Shown: positions 1-7,055, counted from the first letter of the stretch. The stretch: DNA of 19,442 nucleotides from Thermoplasmatota archaeon (GCA_022709105.1 JAKIXL010000013.1:1-19442); one strand, 5' to 3'. Notes: a model not told the origin generated them from the sequence alone. Numbers and translations are program-made.

Positions 1-476
1 CCGCCCATGCCTACCTCCACAACTGCCTCCTCGACCCCCGAGTCGGCGAAGTGGACGAAGGCCATGGCTGTCGCAAGTTCAAAGAAAGTGGGCCGTTCCT
101 CTGGAAGGCCGGAGCCCTCGACGATCTCCCGGACCTCCTCGATGAGCCGGAGCAGCTCCTTACGGAGTATGCACTGGCCATCGACCCTGATCCGTTCCCG
201 GAAATCGACCAGGTGGGGCGAGGTGTACAGTCCCGTGACGTACCCTGCCTCCTGCAGCACTGATGCCGTCATCGCACTGACCGACCCTTTACCGTTGCTC
301 CCGGCGATGTGCACCGAACGGAACCGGCGATGGGGATCTCCCAGCTTGCCGAGGAGCTTGGATATATTACCGAGGCCGAACTTGATGCCCATGGTCTCTC
401 GGCCGTACAGCCAGGAGAGCGCATCCTCATATTCCACGCCCGCCCATAGCCTCCTTGGCTTAACTATGTTGCTCAT
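1..476 (-). CDS. folC: Folylpolyglutamate synthase/dihydrofolate synthase, N-terminal part (cut by window edge)
   Basis: A Mur-ligase-type ATP-dependent ligase that adds glutamate to folate-like cofactors; in archaea the true acceptor may be a pterin cofactor other than folate. About 158 codons are visible. The P-loop HIAGSNGKGS lies near residues 43-52, followed by the FolC signature YTSPHLVDFRERIRVDG near residues 72-88. The frame stays open to base 1, so the central and C-terminal ligase domains lie outside the window. The ATG at 476 overlaps the last 17 bases of the upstream asparagine-synthase-like gene, so the two are probably co-transcribed and translationally coupled. An AGGAGG sequence just inside the gene, 12 bases before a GTG at 437, makes that GTG an alternative start; the protein would then begin VEYEDALSWLYG, close to how many FolC proteins begin. 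The family call is firm; the start and substrate are not. Confidence 0.88.
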   Translation of the reverse strand, partial: MSNIVKPRRLWAGVEYEDALSWLYGRETMGIKFGLGNISKLLGKLGDPHRRFRSVHIAGSNGKGSVSAMTASVLQEAGYVTGLYTSPHLVDFRERIRVDGQCILRKELLRLIEEVREIVEGSGLPEERPTFFELATAMAFVHFADSGVEEAVVEVGMG

Positions 477-1236
477 GGGCAAGGCTGATAAGATATCCCT
501 CAATGGTCAGCTTCTCCCTTCTCGCCTCCGACCTGATTACCTTCATGAGCCCGGAGCCGTATTGGGCCGCCTTCTTCTCTCTTGATGCGATGAGTTCGCC
601 TCCCAGGGAACGGGCCGCGGACCTCAGGGGGACCTTTCTCACACTCCCCTGGACCTTATCAGAGACCGGCATCGAGGCCGCGATCTTCCTCACCCGCGGA
701 TAGAGGAAAGGGCGCTCCACGCACTTGCCGTACCTTGAGGCGATGGCGTCCTCCAATGGGACGGTCCGTTCGAGCAGTTCGACCAGGTCTTCAGACATGG
801 ACCTATGGGCATCCTCCGGGGCCATCCCTTGATAGCGGGAGTAACCGCCGAACAGCTCGTCGGCCCCTTGTCCGCTGATCAGCGTACCCTCCTCGGCCCG
901 GGAGGCCACAATATGGAGCGGCAGCTCGAAGGATAGAACGATAGGGCTCGTAATATTGACGTTCCTCAGGAGCTCGCGGCAGGCATCGACCACGTCGTTG
1001 GGCGTCATGACCAGGGGCGACCATGGGAGCCCAAGGGATCTGGAGGCCTCCTCGCTCATCAGCATGTCATGTGACCCTTCCAGCCCCACGGTGTATAAGT
1101 GGGGAAGGCCATGCCTCCTGGCCAGGAGCGCGAGTAGCCCGCTGTCGAGGCCCCCTGAGAACATGATGGCCACCGGTCCCCTCGCCATTATTCCTTCCAT
1201 TGCGTCATCAAGGGCTTCCAGGAGAGTGCCGGACAT
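460..1236 (-). CDS. Stand-alone asparagine synthase C-terminal (PP-loop ATPase) domain protein
   Basis: A 258-residue protein matching only the synthetase half of class B asparagine synthases. The PP-loop SGGLDS is at residues 27-32 and the second conserved block SGQGADELFGGY at 121-132; a later RPFLYPRV segment corresponds to the family's RxPFLD region. The N-terminal glutamine-hydrolysing domain is absent: there is no Cys2 nucleophile, and the protein starts directly before the PP-loop. It may therefore use free ammonia or a separate amidotransferase, or may adenylate another substrate. The frame stays open upstream to 2016, but that stretch is antisense to nikR and topA, so the ATG at 1236 is chosen; a GGAGG lies 13 bases upstream, which is rather far. 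It overlaps folC by 17 bases. Family membership is clear; that it makes asparagine is not. Confidence 0.8.
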   Translation of the reverse strand: MSGTLLEALDDAMEGIMARGPVAIMFSGGLDSGLLALLARRHGLPHLYTVGLEGSHDMLMSEEASRSLGLPWSPLVMTPNDVVDACRELLRNVNITSPIVLSFELPLHIVASRAEEGTLISGQGADELFGGYSRYQGMAPEDAHRSMSEDLVELLERTVPLEDAIASRYGKCVERPFLYPRVRKIAASMPVSDKVQGSVRKVPLRSAARSLGGELIASREKKAAQYGSGLMKVIRSEARREKLTIEGYLISLAHEQHS

Positions 1237-1288
1237 GCGATGGTCCCGTCCTCCGCGTTGGCGGTGGATGACCGGAACCATCTCCATG

Positions 1289-1297
1289 TTTTTAATA
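1289..1297. promoter_or_regulatory. TATA-like box between asnB-like gene and nikR
   Basis: TTTTTAATA on the plus strand reads TATTAAAAA on the minus strand. It is the only AT-rich stretch in the divergent interval. It lies about 30 bp before the nikR ATG (1324), implying a leader of only a few bases. It also lies about 25 bp before a plausible start of transcription at about 1267 for the minus-strand gene. It may serve either or both. I saw no clear NikR operator of the E. coli type. Confidence 0.4.
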
Positions 1298-1323
1298 CCG
1301 GCCTCGACAATTGGCCGAGCGCC

Positions 1324-1776
1324 ATGGACAAGGTGACCCGTATAGGTATTTCGCTCGAACCGGAGCTGCTGAAAGAGTTCGACGACCTTGTGGCGGGTAA
1401 GGGATACACCAACCGCTCCGAGGCCATCAGGGACATCATACGGTCCGCGCTCACCGATGAGCGTTGGAAGGACAGCGAGGCCGAGGTCGTGGGCACGATC
1501 ACCATCGTCTACGATCACACCAGGGGCGCTGTTCAGGACCGCCTCATGGAGATACAGCACGGTCATCATACGAACATCGCCAGCACCATACACATCCACT
1601 TGAGCACTGAACAATGCCTCGAGGTGCTGATAGTGTGGGGCAAGGTCAAGGAGGTGCAGCACCTCGCTGACGAGGTGATCGCGGTCAAAGGGGTCAACTT
1701 CGGAAAATTGACCATGACCTCGGGGTCCATCGATCGCCATCCTCACGAGCCCCCATATCCTCATCGGCATTACTAG
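1324..1776 (+). CDS. nikR: Nickel-responsive transcriptional regulator NikR
   Basis: A 150-residue ribbon-helix-helix repressor with an ACT-like nickel-binding domain, the usual NikR length. The N-terminal RHH domain covers about residues 4-45 (RIGISLEPELLKEFDDLV onward). The four high-affinity nickel ligands of E. coli NikR (H76, H87, H89, C95) are all present at a constant offset of +3: H79, H90, H92 and C98. The C-terminus is unusually rich in histidine (H139, H141, H147, H149), which could add weak metal binding. The ATG at 1324 is chosen because the protein then starts MDKVTRIGIS, as in the family; an upstream in-frame start at 1240 would run through the promoter. No nickel transporter or nickel enzyme gene is adjacent, so its targets lie elsewhere. 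It ends in TAG. Confidence 0.95.
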   Translation: MDKVTRIGISLEPELLKEFDDLVAGKGYTNRSEAIRDIIRSALTDERWKDSEAEVVGTITIVYDHTRGAVQDRLMEIQHGHHTNIASTIHIHLSTEQCLEVLIVWGKVKEVQHLADEVIAVKGVNFGKLTMTSGSIDRHPHEPPYPHRHY

Positions 1777-1819
1777 CCAGTCTTCCAAGCGTTCGGACGC
1801 GGACAGCTCAAAGGACATA

Positions 1820-1828
1820 TTTTTTATA
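1820..1828 (+). promoter_or_regulatory. TATA-like box of topA
   Basis: TTTTTTATA is centred about 28 bp upstream of the topA ATG at 1853, so the transcript would have almost no leader. The T-run may also help end the nikR transcript. Confidence 0.5.
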
Positions 1829-1852
1829 CTCCATGCCCTTTGGTCGAGGGCC

Positions 1853-4294
1853 ATGAGCAGGCTCATCATCTCAGAGAAGAGCGATGCCGCGGCCAGGATC
1901 GCTACGATCCTATCAAGGGGCGGCTCCAAGAGGACCAGCGTCAATAAGGTGCCGGTCTTCCAGTTCGAGGACGATGGCGGGCCAGTGCATGTCGTAGGTC
2001 TGAGGGGCCACATCATCGAGCTGGACTACCCTCCGGCCATGAACGATTGGAGAGGGGTCGCTCTCGCGGACCTCATCAAGGCTGAACCGGAGAAGCGCAT
2101 CACCGCTCACAATATCGTATCCACCCTCCGGGACATATCCAAGGACGTCGAGGAAGTGGTCATCGCCACTGACTTCGACCGTGAGGGAGAGCTCATCGGC
2201 CTGGAAACGGCCAGGTTATTGGACCTGAGCGGGAAGAGGGTCAGCAGGGCCAGGTTCAGCGCGTTCACCCGGCAGGAGATCGATACCGCTTTCTCGTCCC
2301 TCACCGCGCCCGACGAAAGACTGGCCGACTCTGCGGAGTGCCGACAGAAGATCGACCTGGCATGGGGCGCGGTGCTCACCCGGTTCATCTCCCTTGCGTC
2401 CAACCAAGGAGGAAGCAACTTCCTGTCTGTGGGCAGGGTGCAGAGCCCCACCCTCGCCCTGGTTGTCGCCAAGCACAATGCCATCGAGGATTTCGTCCCC
2501 CAACCCTACTGGAACGTCACCGCACGGTTCGAGAAGGGCACTGAGTTCACAGGGCAGCATGTGAACAATCCCTTCCGTGATGAGTCCAAGGCCGCCGAGG
2601 CCCTGGCCTCCTGCAAGGGGCAAGACCGGGGAAAGGTCACCAGGTACGAGAGGAGCGAGAAGGACGAGTATCCCCTGCCGCCGTTCAATACCACCATGAT
2701 GCTGACGGAGGCCAATAAGCTAGGGTTCACCGCCGCGAGGGCGATGAAGGTCGCTGAGGACCTCTATACAGCAGGGTACATCTCGTACCCCAGGACTGAC
2801 AATACCGTCTATCCGACCTCTCTGGGCCTTAGGCGCATACTGGAGAAGCTCAAAGAGTCGGAGGACCTTAGGAAGGATGCCGAGGAGCTTCTGCAGCAAG
2901 AGCACATACGGCCGTCCAGAGGGAAGGTGCAGACCACCGACCACCCTCCGATCTATCCAACGGAAGGGGCCACCAGCAAGAAGCTGAAGGGCGAGAAATG
3001 GGCGATCTATGAGCTTGTCGCCAGAAGGTTCATGGCCACCGTCGCGCCGCCAGCCAAGGCCCAGTTGTCCAGCGCTTCTGTGGACGTCAATGGTGAGACG
3101 TTCGATTCCAAGGGATACAAACTGCTATCCCCCGGTTGGAAGAAGTACTATCCCTACTTCAAGGTCAACGAGATCGACCTTCCCGAACTGGTCGTGGGCG
3201 AGGAGGTGGTCCTGAAGGACGTTGGGTCTGAAAAGAAGATGACGCAGCCCCCGGCGCGCTATTCTCAAGGCAGTCTCATCCAAGAGATGGAGAGGCTGTC
3301 GCTGGGAACAAAATCCACCAGGCATGACATCATTCAAAAGCTGTACGACCGCAAGTACGTGGAAGGGAACGATCTAATACCTACGGCAAGCGGCATCGCG
3401 GTAGCCGAGGCATTGAAGAGGCATGCCCAGATAGTAACAGACCCCAAGATGACCGCCCACCTGGAAAAGGACATGGATGATATAGCCACCGGGAAGACCA
3501 CCTTAGACGAGGTTGTCGTTGAGTCCCAGGACATGCTCTCGGACATCTTGGAGACCATGGAAAGGAACCGCGCGCAGATAGGGGAGGAGATCAGGAAGGC
3601 CATCGAGGAGCAGCATTACATGGGCAAATGTCCTGATTGCGGGGCCGACCTCAAGGTCATCAGGGCCAAGTTCGGAAGGCCCTTCGTAGGCTGCTCCAAC
3701 TATCCAGAGTGCAAGCGCATCTACCAGTACCCGCCGTCTGCCCTGGTCCAGCCGACCGGCGATATCTGCGAGAAGTGCGGCTCACCCATGGTGCGGGTCG
3801 TCCGCAGGGGTCAGCCCCCACAGGTACAATGCCTTGACCCTGGGTGCGAGAGCAACCGGGAAAGGACCGTGGCCGGGACCTGCCCGAAGTGCGGCAAGGA
3901 TCTCAGGGTCCTTTACTCGAGGGCGGGGAAGCGCTTCCTGGGATGCTCCGGATATCCGGAATGCAAGCAGACCTATCCGCTTCCTCAGCTGGGGAAGTTC
4001 ACCGCCACCGGGGATATGTGCGAACAATGCGGAGCGCCCATATTGCAGATCTGGATGAGGGGACAGTCTTGGAAATCCTGCGCGGATATGGATTGCCCGT
4101 CCAAGGGGACCGATAAAAAGGAGAGCAAGAAGAAGGCCGCCCCCAAGAAGGGTCCTAGCGCCAAGACCTCCTCAAAAAAGACGAAGAGCGCTGGCGGTAC
4201 CACCGGGTCGAAGCCCAAGAAGACGGGGGCTAAGAGGACGGCGGCCAAAAGTTCGGGGAGCCCGAGAGCGGACGCCGAGGCCGGCCCCGAGTGA
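1853..4294 (+). CDS. topA: DNA topoisomerase I (type IA) with four zinc fingers and a basic tail
   Basis: An 813-residue enzyme that relaxes negatively supercoiled DNA by single-strand passage. The TOPRIM domain begins at residue 2 (LIISEKS, catalytic E8), with the DxDxE metal site at D107, D109 and E111 (ATDFDREGE). The nucleophilic tyrosine is Y312 in GYISYPRTDN, with R314 beside it. Four Cys4 modules follow: C593/C596/C614/C620, C639/C642/C660/C665, C677/C680/C698/C704 and C723/C726/C743/C748. Modules 1 and 3 resemble each other, as do 2 and 4, suggesting duplication of a two-finger unit. Residues from about 752 to the end form a low-complexity Lys/Ser/Ala tail, probably disordered and DNA-binding. 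There is no helicase domain, so this is not reverse gyrase. It is probably transcribed alone. Confidence 0.97.
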   Translation: MSRLIISEKSDAAARIATILSRGGSKRTSVNKVPVFQFEDDGGPVHVVGLRGHIIELDYPPAMNDWRGVALADLIKAEPEKRITAHNIVSTLRDISKDVEEVVIATDFDREGELIGLETARLLDLSGKRVSRARFSAFTRQEIDTAFSSLTAPDERLADSAECRQKIDLAWGAVLTRFISLASNQGGSNFLSVGRVQSPTLALVVAKHNAIEDFVPQPYWNVTARFEKGTEFTGQHVNNPFRDESKAAEALASCKGQDRGKVTRYERSEKDEYPLPPFNTTMMLTEANKLGFTAARAMKVAEDLYTAGYISYPRTDNTVYPTSLGLRRILEKLKESEDLRKDAEELLQQEHIRPSRGKVQTTDHPPIYPTEGATSKKLKGEKWAIYELVARRFMATVAPPAKAQLSSASVDVNGETFDSKGYKLLSPGWKKYYPYFKVNEIDLPELVVGEEVVLKDVGSEKKMTQPPARYSQGSLIQEMERLSLGTKSTRHDIIQKLYDRKYVEGNDLIPTASGIAVAEALKRHAQIVTDPKMTAHLEKDMDDIATGKTTLDEVVVESQDMLSDILETMERNRAQIGEEIRKAIEEQHYMGKCPDCGADLKVIRAKFGRPFVGCSNYPECKRIYQYPPSALVQPTGDICEKCGSPMVRVVRRGQPPQVQCLDPGCESNRERTVAGTCPKCGKDLRVLYSRAGKRFLGCSGYPECKQTYPLPQLGKFTATGDMCEQCGAPILQIWMRGQSWKSCADMDCPSKGTDKKESKKKAAPKKGPSAKTSSKKTKSAGGTTGSKPKKTGAKRTAAKSSGSPRADAEAGPE

Positions 4295-4872
4295 TGTTGG
4301 CGGGCCCCTCATCACCTGCCTTTGGTCGTCTGTATCTGAGCACCTCGTCGGAATGGGCCTTCGCCACGTTCTCGGAGCGTTGCTGTAGGACGTGACCGTC
4401 AGTCCATCGTGCAACCATTATATCGTTGGCCATGTGAGAACGGGGTCATGAACCGCGAGGTGACCAAAGGGCGCTCGTCAGGCCTAAAGATGTCTGAACA
4501 CTGGTTATCCGAGGACCTACCATTCCTTGTTCCCGCCGACCCGATCTATGAACATACTATTATCTCGAGAGCATCGGCGTCGATGGGTGGAGAGAGTATC
4601 TCGGCAAGGACGGAACGGCGGCCTTCTCTGTCGTGCGGGCTCATCGGACGATCCGCCAAGGGAACGGGGTCGACCCCTGGCCACTGTGCGAGCATCAACG
4701 ATATGATGTCCGGTGATGCGGACATCGGGGCCGTGATGGGGTCCTGCAGTCTCGGAGCTGAGCTCGGGACGCCGGAGACCTCCGGAGGCCCCGAGGACAA
4801 AGCTGGTAGCGCGCGAAAGGACGGTCCTTGCATCGGCGGGACGATGGGGCGTGCGGGGAACAGGTGAGCTGG
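4295..4872. other. 578-bp stretch without a convincing gene
   Basis: Several frames are open on both strands but none matches a family I recognise. On the minus strand, 4230-4433 (67 codons, beginning MANDIMVARWTDGHVL) has plausible codon use at its start but runs into the end of topA. Also on the minus strand, a frame ending at 4546 reads like protein in its last 55 codons but runs upstream across the zinc-finger gene. On the plus strand, 4448-4867 is listed separately. A TATA-like ATTATATC at 4417-4424 is present. The region may hold one fast-evolving or decayed gene, or only regulatory DNA. Confidence 0.5.
4448..4867 (+). CDS. Possible hypothetical protein (weak candidate)
   Basis: A 139-codon frame starting MNREVTKGRSSG. 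In its favour, the ATTATATC box at 4417-4424 is centred about 27 bp before the ATG, fitting a leaderless transcript. The stop codon ends 5 bases before the ATG of the zinc-motif gene, as in a tight operon. Against it, the product is rich in Gly and Ser with no domain, secondary-structure pattern or motif I can name, and competing frames on the other strand look about as good. I recognise no function. Confidence 0.25.
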   Translation: MNREVTKGRSSGLKMSEHWLSEDLPFLVPADPIYEHTIISRASASMGGESISARTERRPSLSCGLIGRSAKGTGSTPGHCASINDMMSGDADIGAVMGSCSLGAELGTPETSGGPEDKAGSARKDGPCIGGTMGRAGNR

Positions 4873-5292
4873 ATGGCCGCGGTTCGATGCCCGATATGCG
4901 ATAAGAGACTGGTTGCCGCCGACGGGGACATTTTGTCCGGCGCCCTCACCATGCACTTCCACCGCGATCACGGTCTCGTGCTCCCGGACCCAGAACTTAT
5001 CACCGGAGGCCGTGAGGGCCATGTGTCAAGCCTGGCCGAGCTGAGCGATATCGAAGAGGGTGAGACCCGAGGAGGTTCGCCGGCCTATGGAGGAGCTATG
5101 ACCCAACGGGGAGGGGCCTTGTACGGTGTGACCGGTCCTCCTCGGTCCATCGCGGGCCGCGGCAGCAAAGGACACTATGTGGATTGCCCCATGTGCGGAA
5201 TGGAGGTCCAAGGGGAGAACGAGGGCGCTCTCTCCTTGAACCTAAGGGAGCACATGGCGAAGCTTCACGAGCTTCCCGCAGAACGACCTTGA
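4873..5292 (+). CDS. Small protein with two C2H2 zinc-binding modules
   Basis: A 139-residue protein with one metal motif at each end. The first is C6-x2-C9-x18-H28-x4-H33 and the second C105-x2-C108-x18-H127-x4-H132: identical spacing, and similar surrounding residues (CPxC, a Gly before an acidic residue, then L-S). This looks like a duplicated module joined by a Gly-rich, probably flexible linker (about residues 45-100). The module could bind nucleic acid or protein; no specific function is recognised. The ATG at 4873 is chosen because GGTGA lies 5 bases upstream and the protein then begins just before the first CPxC; an in-frame start at 4828 is possible. The gene converges on the His-rich gene, whose stop is 28 bases away. 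Confidence 0.78.
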   Translation: MAAVRCPICDKRLVAADGDILSGALTMHFHRDHGLVLPDPELITGGREGHVSSLAELSDIEEGETRGGSPAYGGAMTQRGGALYGVTGPPRSIAGRGSKGHYVDCPMCGMEVQGENEGALSLNLREHMAKLHELPAERP

Positions 5293-5319
5293 TACGTGAG
5301 ATAGGTTTGGACCGGCCGG

Positions 5320-5784
5320 TCAATGTTCATGGCCATGCTCGTGGTCATGACCGTGCTCATGGTCATGGTCTCCTTCACAGTGGGAATGCTCGTGCTTCTC
5401 CAGGTCCTCTATGGTCAAGTGGGCGCCGGGAAAAGCTAGTTCCCTCAGAAGTATCGGGTCGACGATCTCTTGGATCTTGGACCTCTTCAGCCCGTAGAGC
5501 AGCACGTTGACGATCAATTCCATCTCTTCGATCCCATCTTCCAGTTTCCCCTTGGTATGCGGTGCGCCGGACTCGTCGACCACACTAACTGCCAAGAACC
5601 CCTTTCCCTTGGTCTCTACGACGCACTTAATATGGCCGATCAGGTCCGCCCCGGAACGGACGCATTCGAGGGCTATCTTGGTCATGATCTCCTCGACCCT
5701 GCGCACCAGTTCCTCGGACGGCATATGTTGATGCAGGTGCACGTCCGCCCCCACAGCGTATGCGGCGAAATCGGGCGTGATCAT
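5320..5784 (-). CDS. His-rich protein coupled to a CobW-type GTPase, putative metal carrier
   Basis: A 154-residue protein of a family I cannot name. The first 120 residues appear folded, with an HLHQH cluster at 16-20 and helices around 24-42 and 82-100. The last 24 residues are a metal-binding tail with 11 histidines (H131 to H154, alternating with Asp, Glu and Gly) and one Cys (C136). Such tails occur in nickel, cobalt and zinc chaperones, including HypB- and CobW-type proteins. Its ATG overlaps the stop of the upstream GTPase in TAATG, so the two are translationally coupled and probably work together. I infer that it holds or delivers a divalent metal; which metal, and for which enzyme, the sequence does not tell. 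Confidence 0.75.
   Translation of the reverse strand: MITPDFAAYAVGADVHLHQHMPSEELVRRVEEIMTKIALECVRSGADLIGHIKCVVETKGKGFLAVSVVDESGAPHTKGKLEDGIEEMELIVNVLLYGLKRSKIQEIVDPILLRELAFPGAHLTIEDLEKHEHSHCEGDHDHEHGHDHEHGHEH
5327..5372. repeat. Low-complexity repeat coding for the His-rich tail
   Basis: Short repeats built on CATGGTC/CATGCTC encode the alternating His-Asp/Glu-His-Gly tail. Such repeats can change length by slippage, so tail length may vary between strains. Confidence 0.55.
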
Positions 5785-6380
5785 TATATCACCACTGCAT
5801 CCACGACCTTGTCCACGTTGGTGCCTTCGACGGCAGATATGGGGATTATAGGCTTGGTACGATTTATGTTCCTGAGCGTGGCGGTCATCCTTTCGATCTC
5901 CGGGCCGCTCACCCTGTCCATCTTATTGATGAGCACCAGGTCGGCGGTCTCAACCTGCCTGGTCAGCGGGCGTCCCAGAGCCTTGAGGATCACATCGAAC
6001 CTGGAGGCGTCCACGATCACCGCGGATATGATGCGCCCTATCCCGTTCCCCTGATAGAAATCCATCGCGCTGACGATGGCCGAAGGGTCGGCAACCCCTG
6101 TCGGCTCAATTACAAGGAGGTCGGGGGCGATCTCGGTCTCGATGTCCTGCACTGTTTGCAGAAGGTCAGGTCCAAGGGTACAGCATATGCAGCCGCTCGC
6201 CAGCTCCTTGATGTTAAGACCGTACTTGCTCATTATCTTGCCATCGATGCCCACTGTCCCGAAGTCGTTGACGATGATAACGACCTTCTTGCCCGTGCGC
6301 GCAATGATGCGCTCGATTATTGACAATAACAGAGTGGTCTTGCCCGACCCCAAAAAGCCAGCGACGATAAGCATCTCCAT
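5784..6380 (-). CDS. CobW/HypB-like G3E GTPase, GTPase domain only
   Basis: A 198-residue P-loop GTPase of the COG0523 (CobW/YeiR/ZNG1) branch of the G3E family, which powers metal insertion. Walker A GFLGSGKTT is at residues 8-16, the metal-binding CxCC signature (C64, C66, C67) sits in SGCICCTL, EPTG is at 92-95 and the base-specificity motif NKMD at 152-155. Most CobW proteins have a further C-terminal domain and often a His-rich stretch; here the chain ends soon after the G domain, and the His-rich part is encoded by the next, overlapping gene. The ATG at 6380 is chosen because AAGGTG lies 6 bases upstream; a GTG at 6389 falls inside that ribosome site. The metal and client protein are unknown. 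Confidence 0.88.
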   Translation of the reverse strand: MEMLIVAGFLGSGKTTLLLSIIERIIARTGKKVVIIVNDFGTVGIDGKIMSKYGLNIKELASGCICCTLGPDLLQTVQDIETEIAPDLLVIEPTGVADPSAIVSAMDFYQGNGIGRIISAVIVDASRFDVILKALGRPLTRQVETADLVLINKMDRVSGPEIERMTATLRNINRTKPIIPISAVEGTNVDKVVDAVVI

Positions 6381-6414
6381 GCGAAGCACCTTGATGCTTA
6401 GCGATTCGAAAGAC

Positions 6415-6429
6415 GATATTTAACTATAT
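6415..6429 (-). promoter_or_regulatory. TATA-like box of the CobW-type GTPase operon
   Basis: The minus strand reads ATAGTTAAATATC, with the core TTAAATAT centred about 25 bp before an expected transcript start near 6395. This leaves a short leader that contains the AAGGTG ribosome site. Confidence 0.5.
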
Positions 6430-6446
6430 CCGCAATTCCTGAAGGT

Positions 6447-6686
6447 CTATCGCACCTTGGTCAGTTGGTACCGCAAACCGACAGGGAACGGCGGGCGGAC
6501 CTCGAATTCCTCATGGTCTTCAACGCGGATGCCAGAAAAATGACGCTCCAGCTCGTCCCTTTCTCGAGCGATCCTAATATTGCGGCATCTTGAGCACTCC
6601 ACATACTTCCCCAAAGTACGCTTCCTCCGGACCACCTCGGTATCCAGATCGGCGATGGTGCCGCAGCCGCACAGGGCCTTGTTCAT
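6447..6686 (-). CDS. Small zinc-ribbon protein
   Basis: A 79-residue protein, MNKALCGCG onward, with CGCG near the N-terminus and CSRC about 25 residues later, a Cys4 zinc-ribbon pattern. The rest is charged and contains no other motif I recognise. The frame is open up to an ATG at 6806, but the codons between 6806 and 6686 have clearly fewer G/C third positions than those after 6686. The extra 40 residues also look unlike protein, so I place the start at 6686. There is no good ribosome site before it. Its role is unknown; small zinc-ribbon proteins are common in archaea and often bind nucleic acid or protein. The stop is TAG. Confidence 0.6.
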   Translation of the reverse strand: MNKALCGCGTIADLDTEVVRRKRTLGKYVECSRCRNIRIARERDELERHFSGIRVEDHEEFEVRPPFPVGLRYQLTKVR

Positions 6687-6826
6687 CGATTTCGGACCAA
6701 ACACAGGCTCTCTCTCCGTCAATGCTTGATCCCATTGGACCGCTCGGCAACCCCATCCCGTCCTTTCGGACGTTTCAATACTTCGATGATCCCATGAGAG
6801 CGTCATAGCATTCGCTATTTTTTATC

Positions 6827-6836
6827 ATTTTAAATT
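6827..6836 (-). promoter_or_regulatory. TATA-like box upstream of the zinc-ribbon gene
   Basis: The minus strand reads AATTTAAAAT, in the most AT-rich run of the interval. A transcript would start near 6806. That coincides with an ATG, so either the protein is leaderless and longer, or the mRNA has a leader of about 120 bases before 6686. Confidence 0.45.
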
Positions 6837-7055
6837 ATTGTGAATGTGCTAGACCTAGCCCGCGCCATGGCAAAGGGTCCCCCCTTATGGTTCATGGCTC
6901 ACAACGGGCCCGATAAGGATGAACTGGAATGTAGGTTTAAAGATTTCCTTAACAGGTCATGATGGCGAACGATGACGCAGCGCTATCGCGAACTGCCCAA
7001 CATGGCACTGAGATCCATTAAGGCCTAGATGATCTTAAAGAGCGGCCTATATGGA
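6837..7055. other. Intergenic stretch between zinc-ribbon and OsmC genes
   Basis: No gene seen. Weak inverted repeats occur: CCTTAT with ATAAGG around 6890-6930, and TTAAG/CTTAA arms separated by 11 bases near 7017-7037. The second lies just past the OsmC stop codon and could help terminate that transcript. Confidence 0.35.

Noticed and set aside
1324..1852. Possible pyrrolysine read-through of the nikR TAG
   Set aside because: NikR already has full family length and all nickel ligands. The sequence after the TAG is AT-rich promoter DNA for topA.
1237..2016. Long upstream extension (about 260 codons) of the asparagine-synthase-like frame
   Set aside because: It is antisense to nikR and the start of topA, both firmly identified, and contains no recognisable glutaminase domain.
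4546..5022. Minus-strand frame of 158 codons across the zinc-motif gene
   Set aside because: Its upstream part is the shadow of a gene with two conserved metal motifs. The last 55 codons look protein-like but have no ribosome site or clear start.
5327..5372. CATG-rich repeats as a possible CRISPR or regulatory repeat
   Set aside because: They are coding repeats for the His-rich tail; there are no spacers of regular length. No CRISPR array was seen anywhere in the window.
6837..7055. Possible tRNA or C/D-box RNA suggested by ATGATGG/CGATGAC-like stretches
   Set aside because: There is no complete C box (RTGATGA) with a matching D box at the right distance, and no tRNA cloverleaf could be built.
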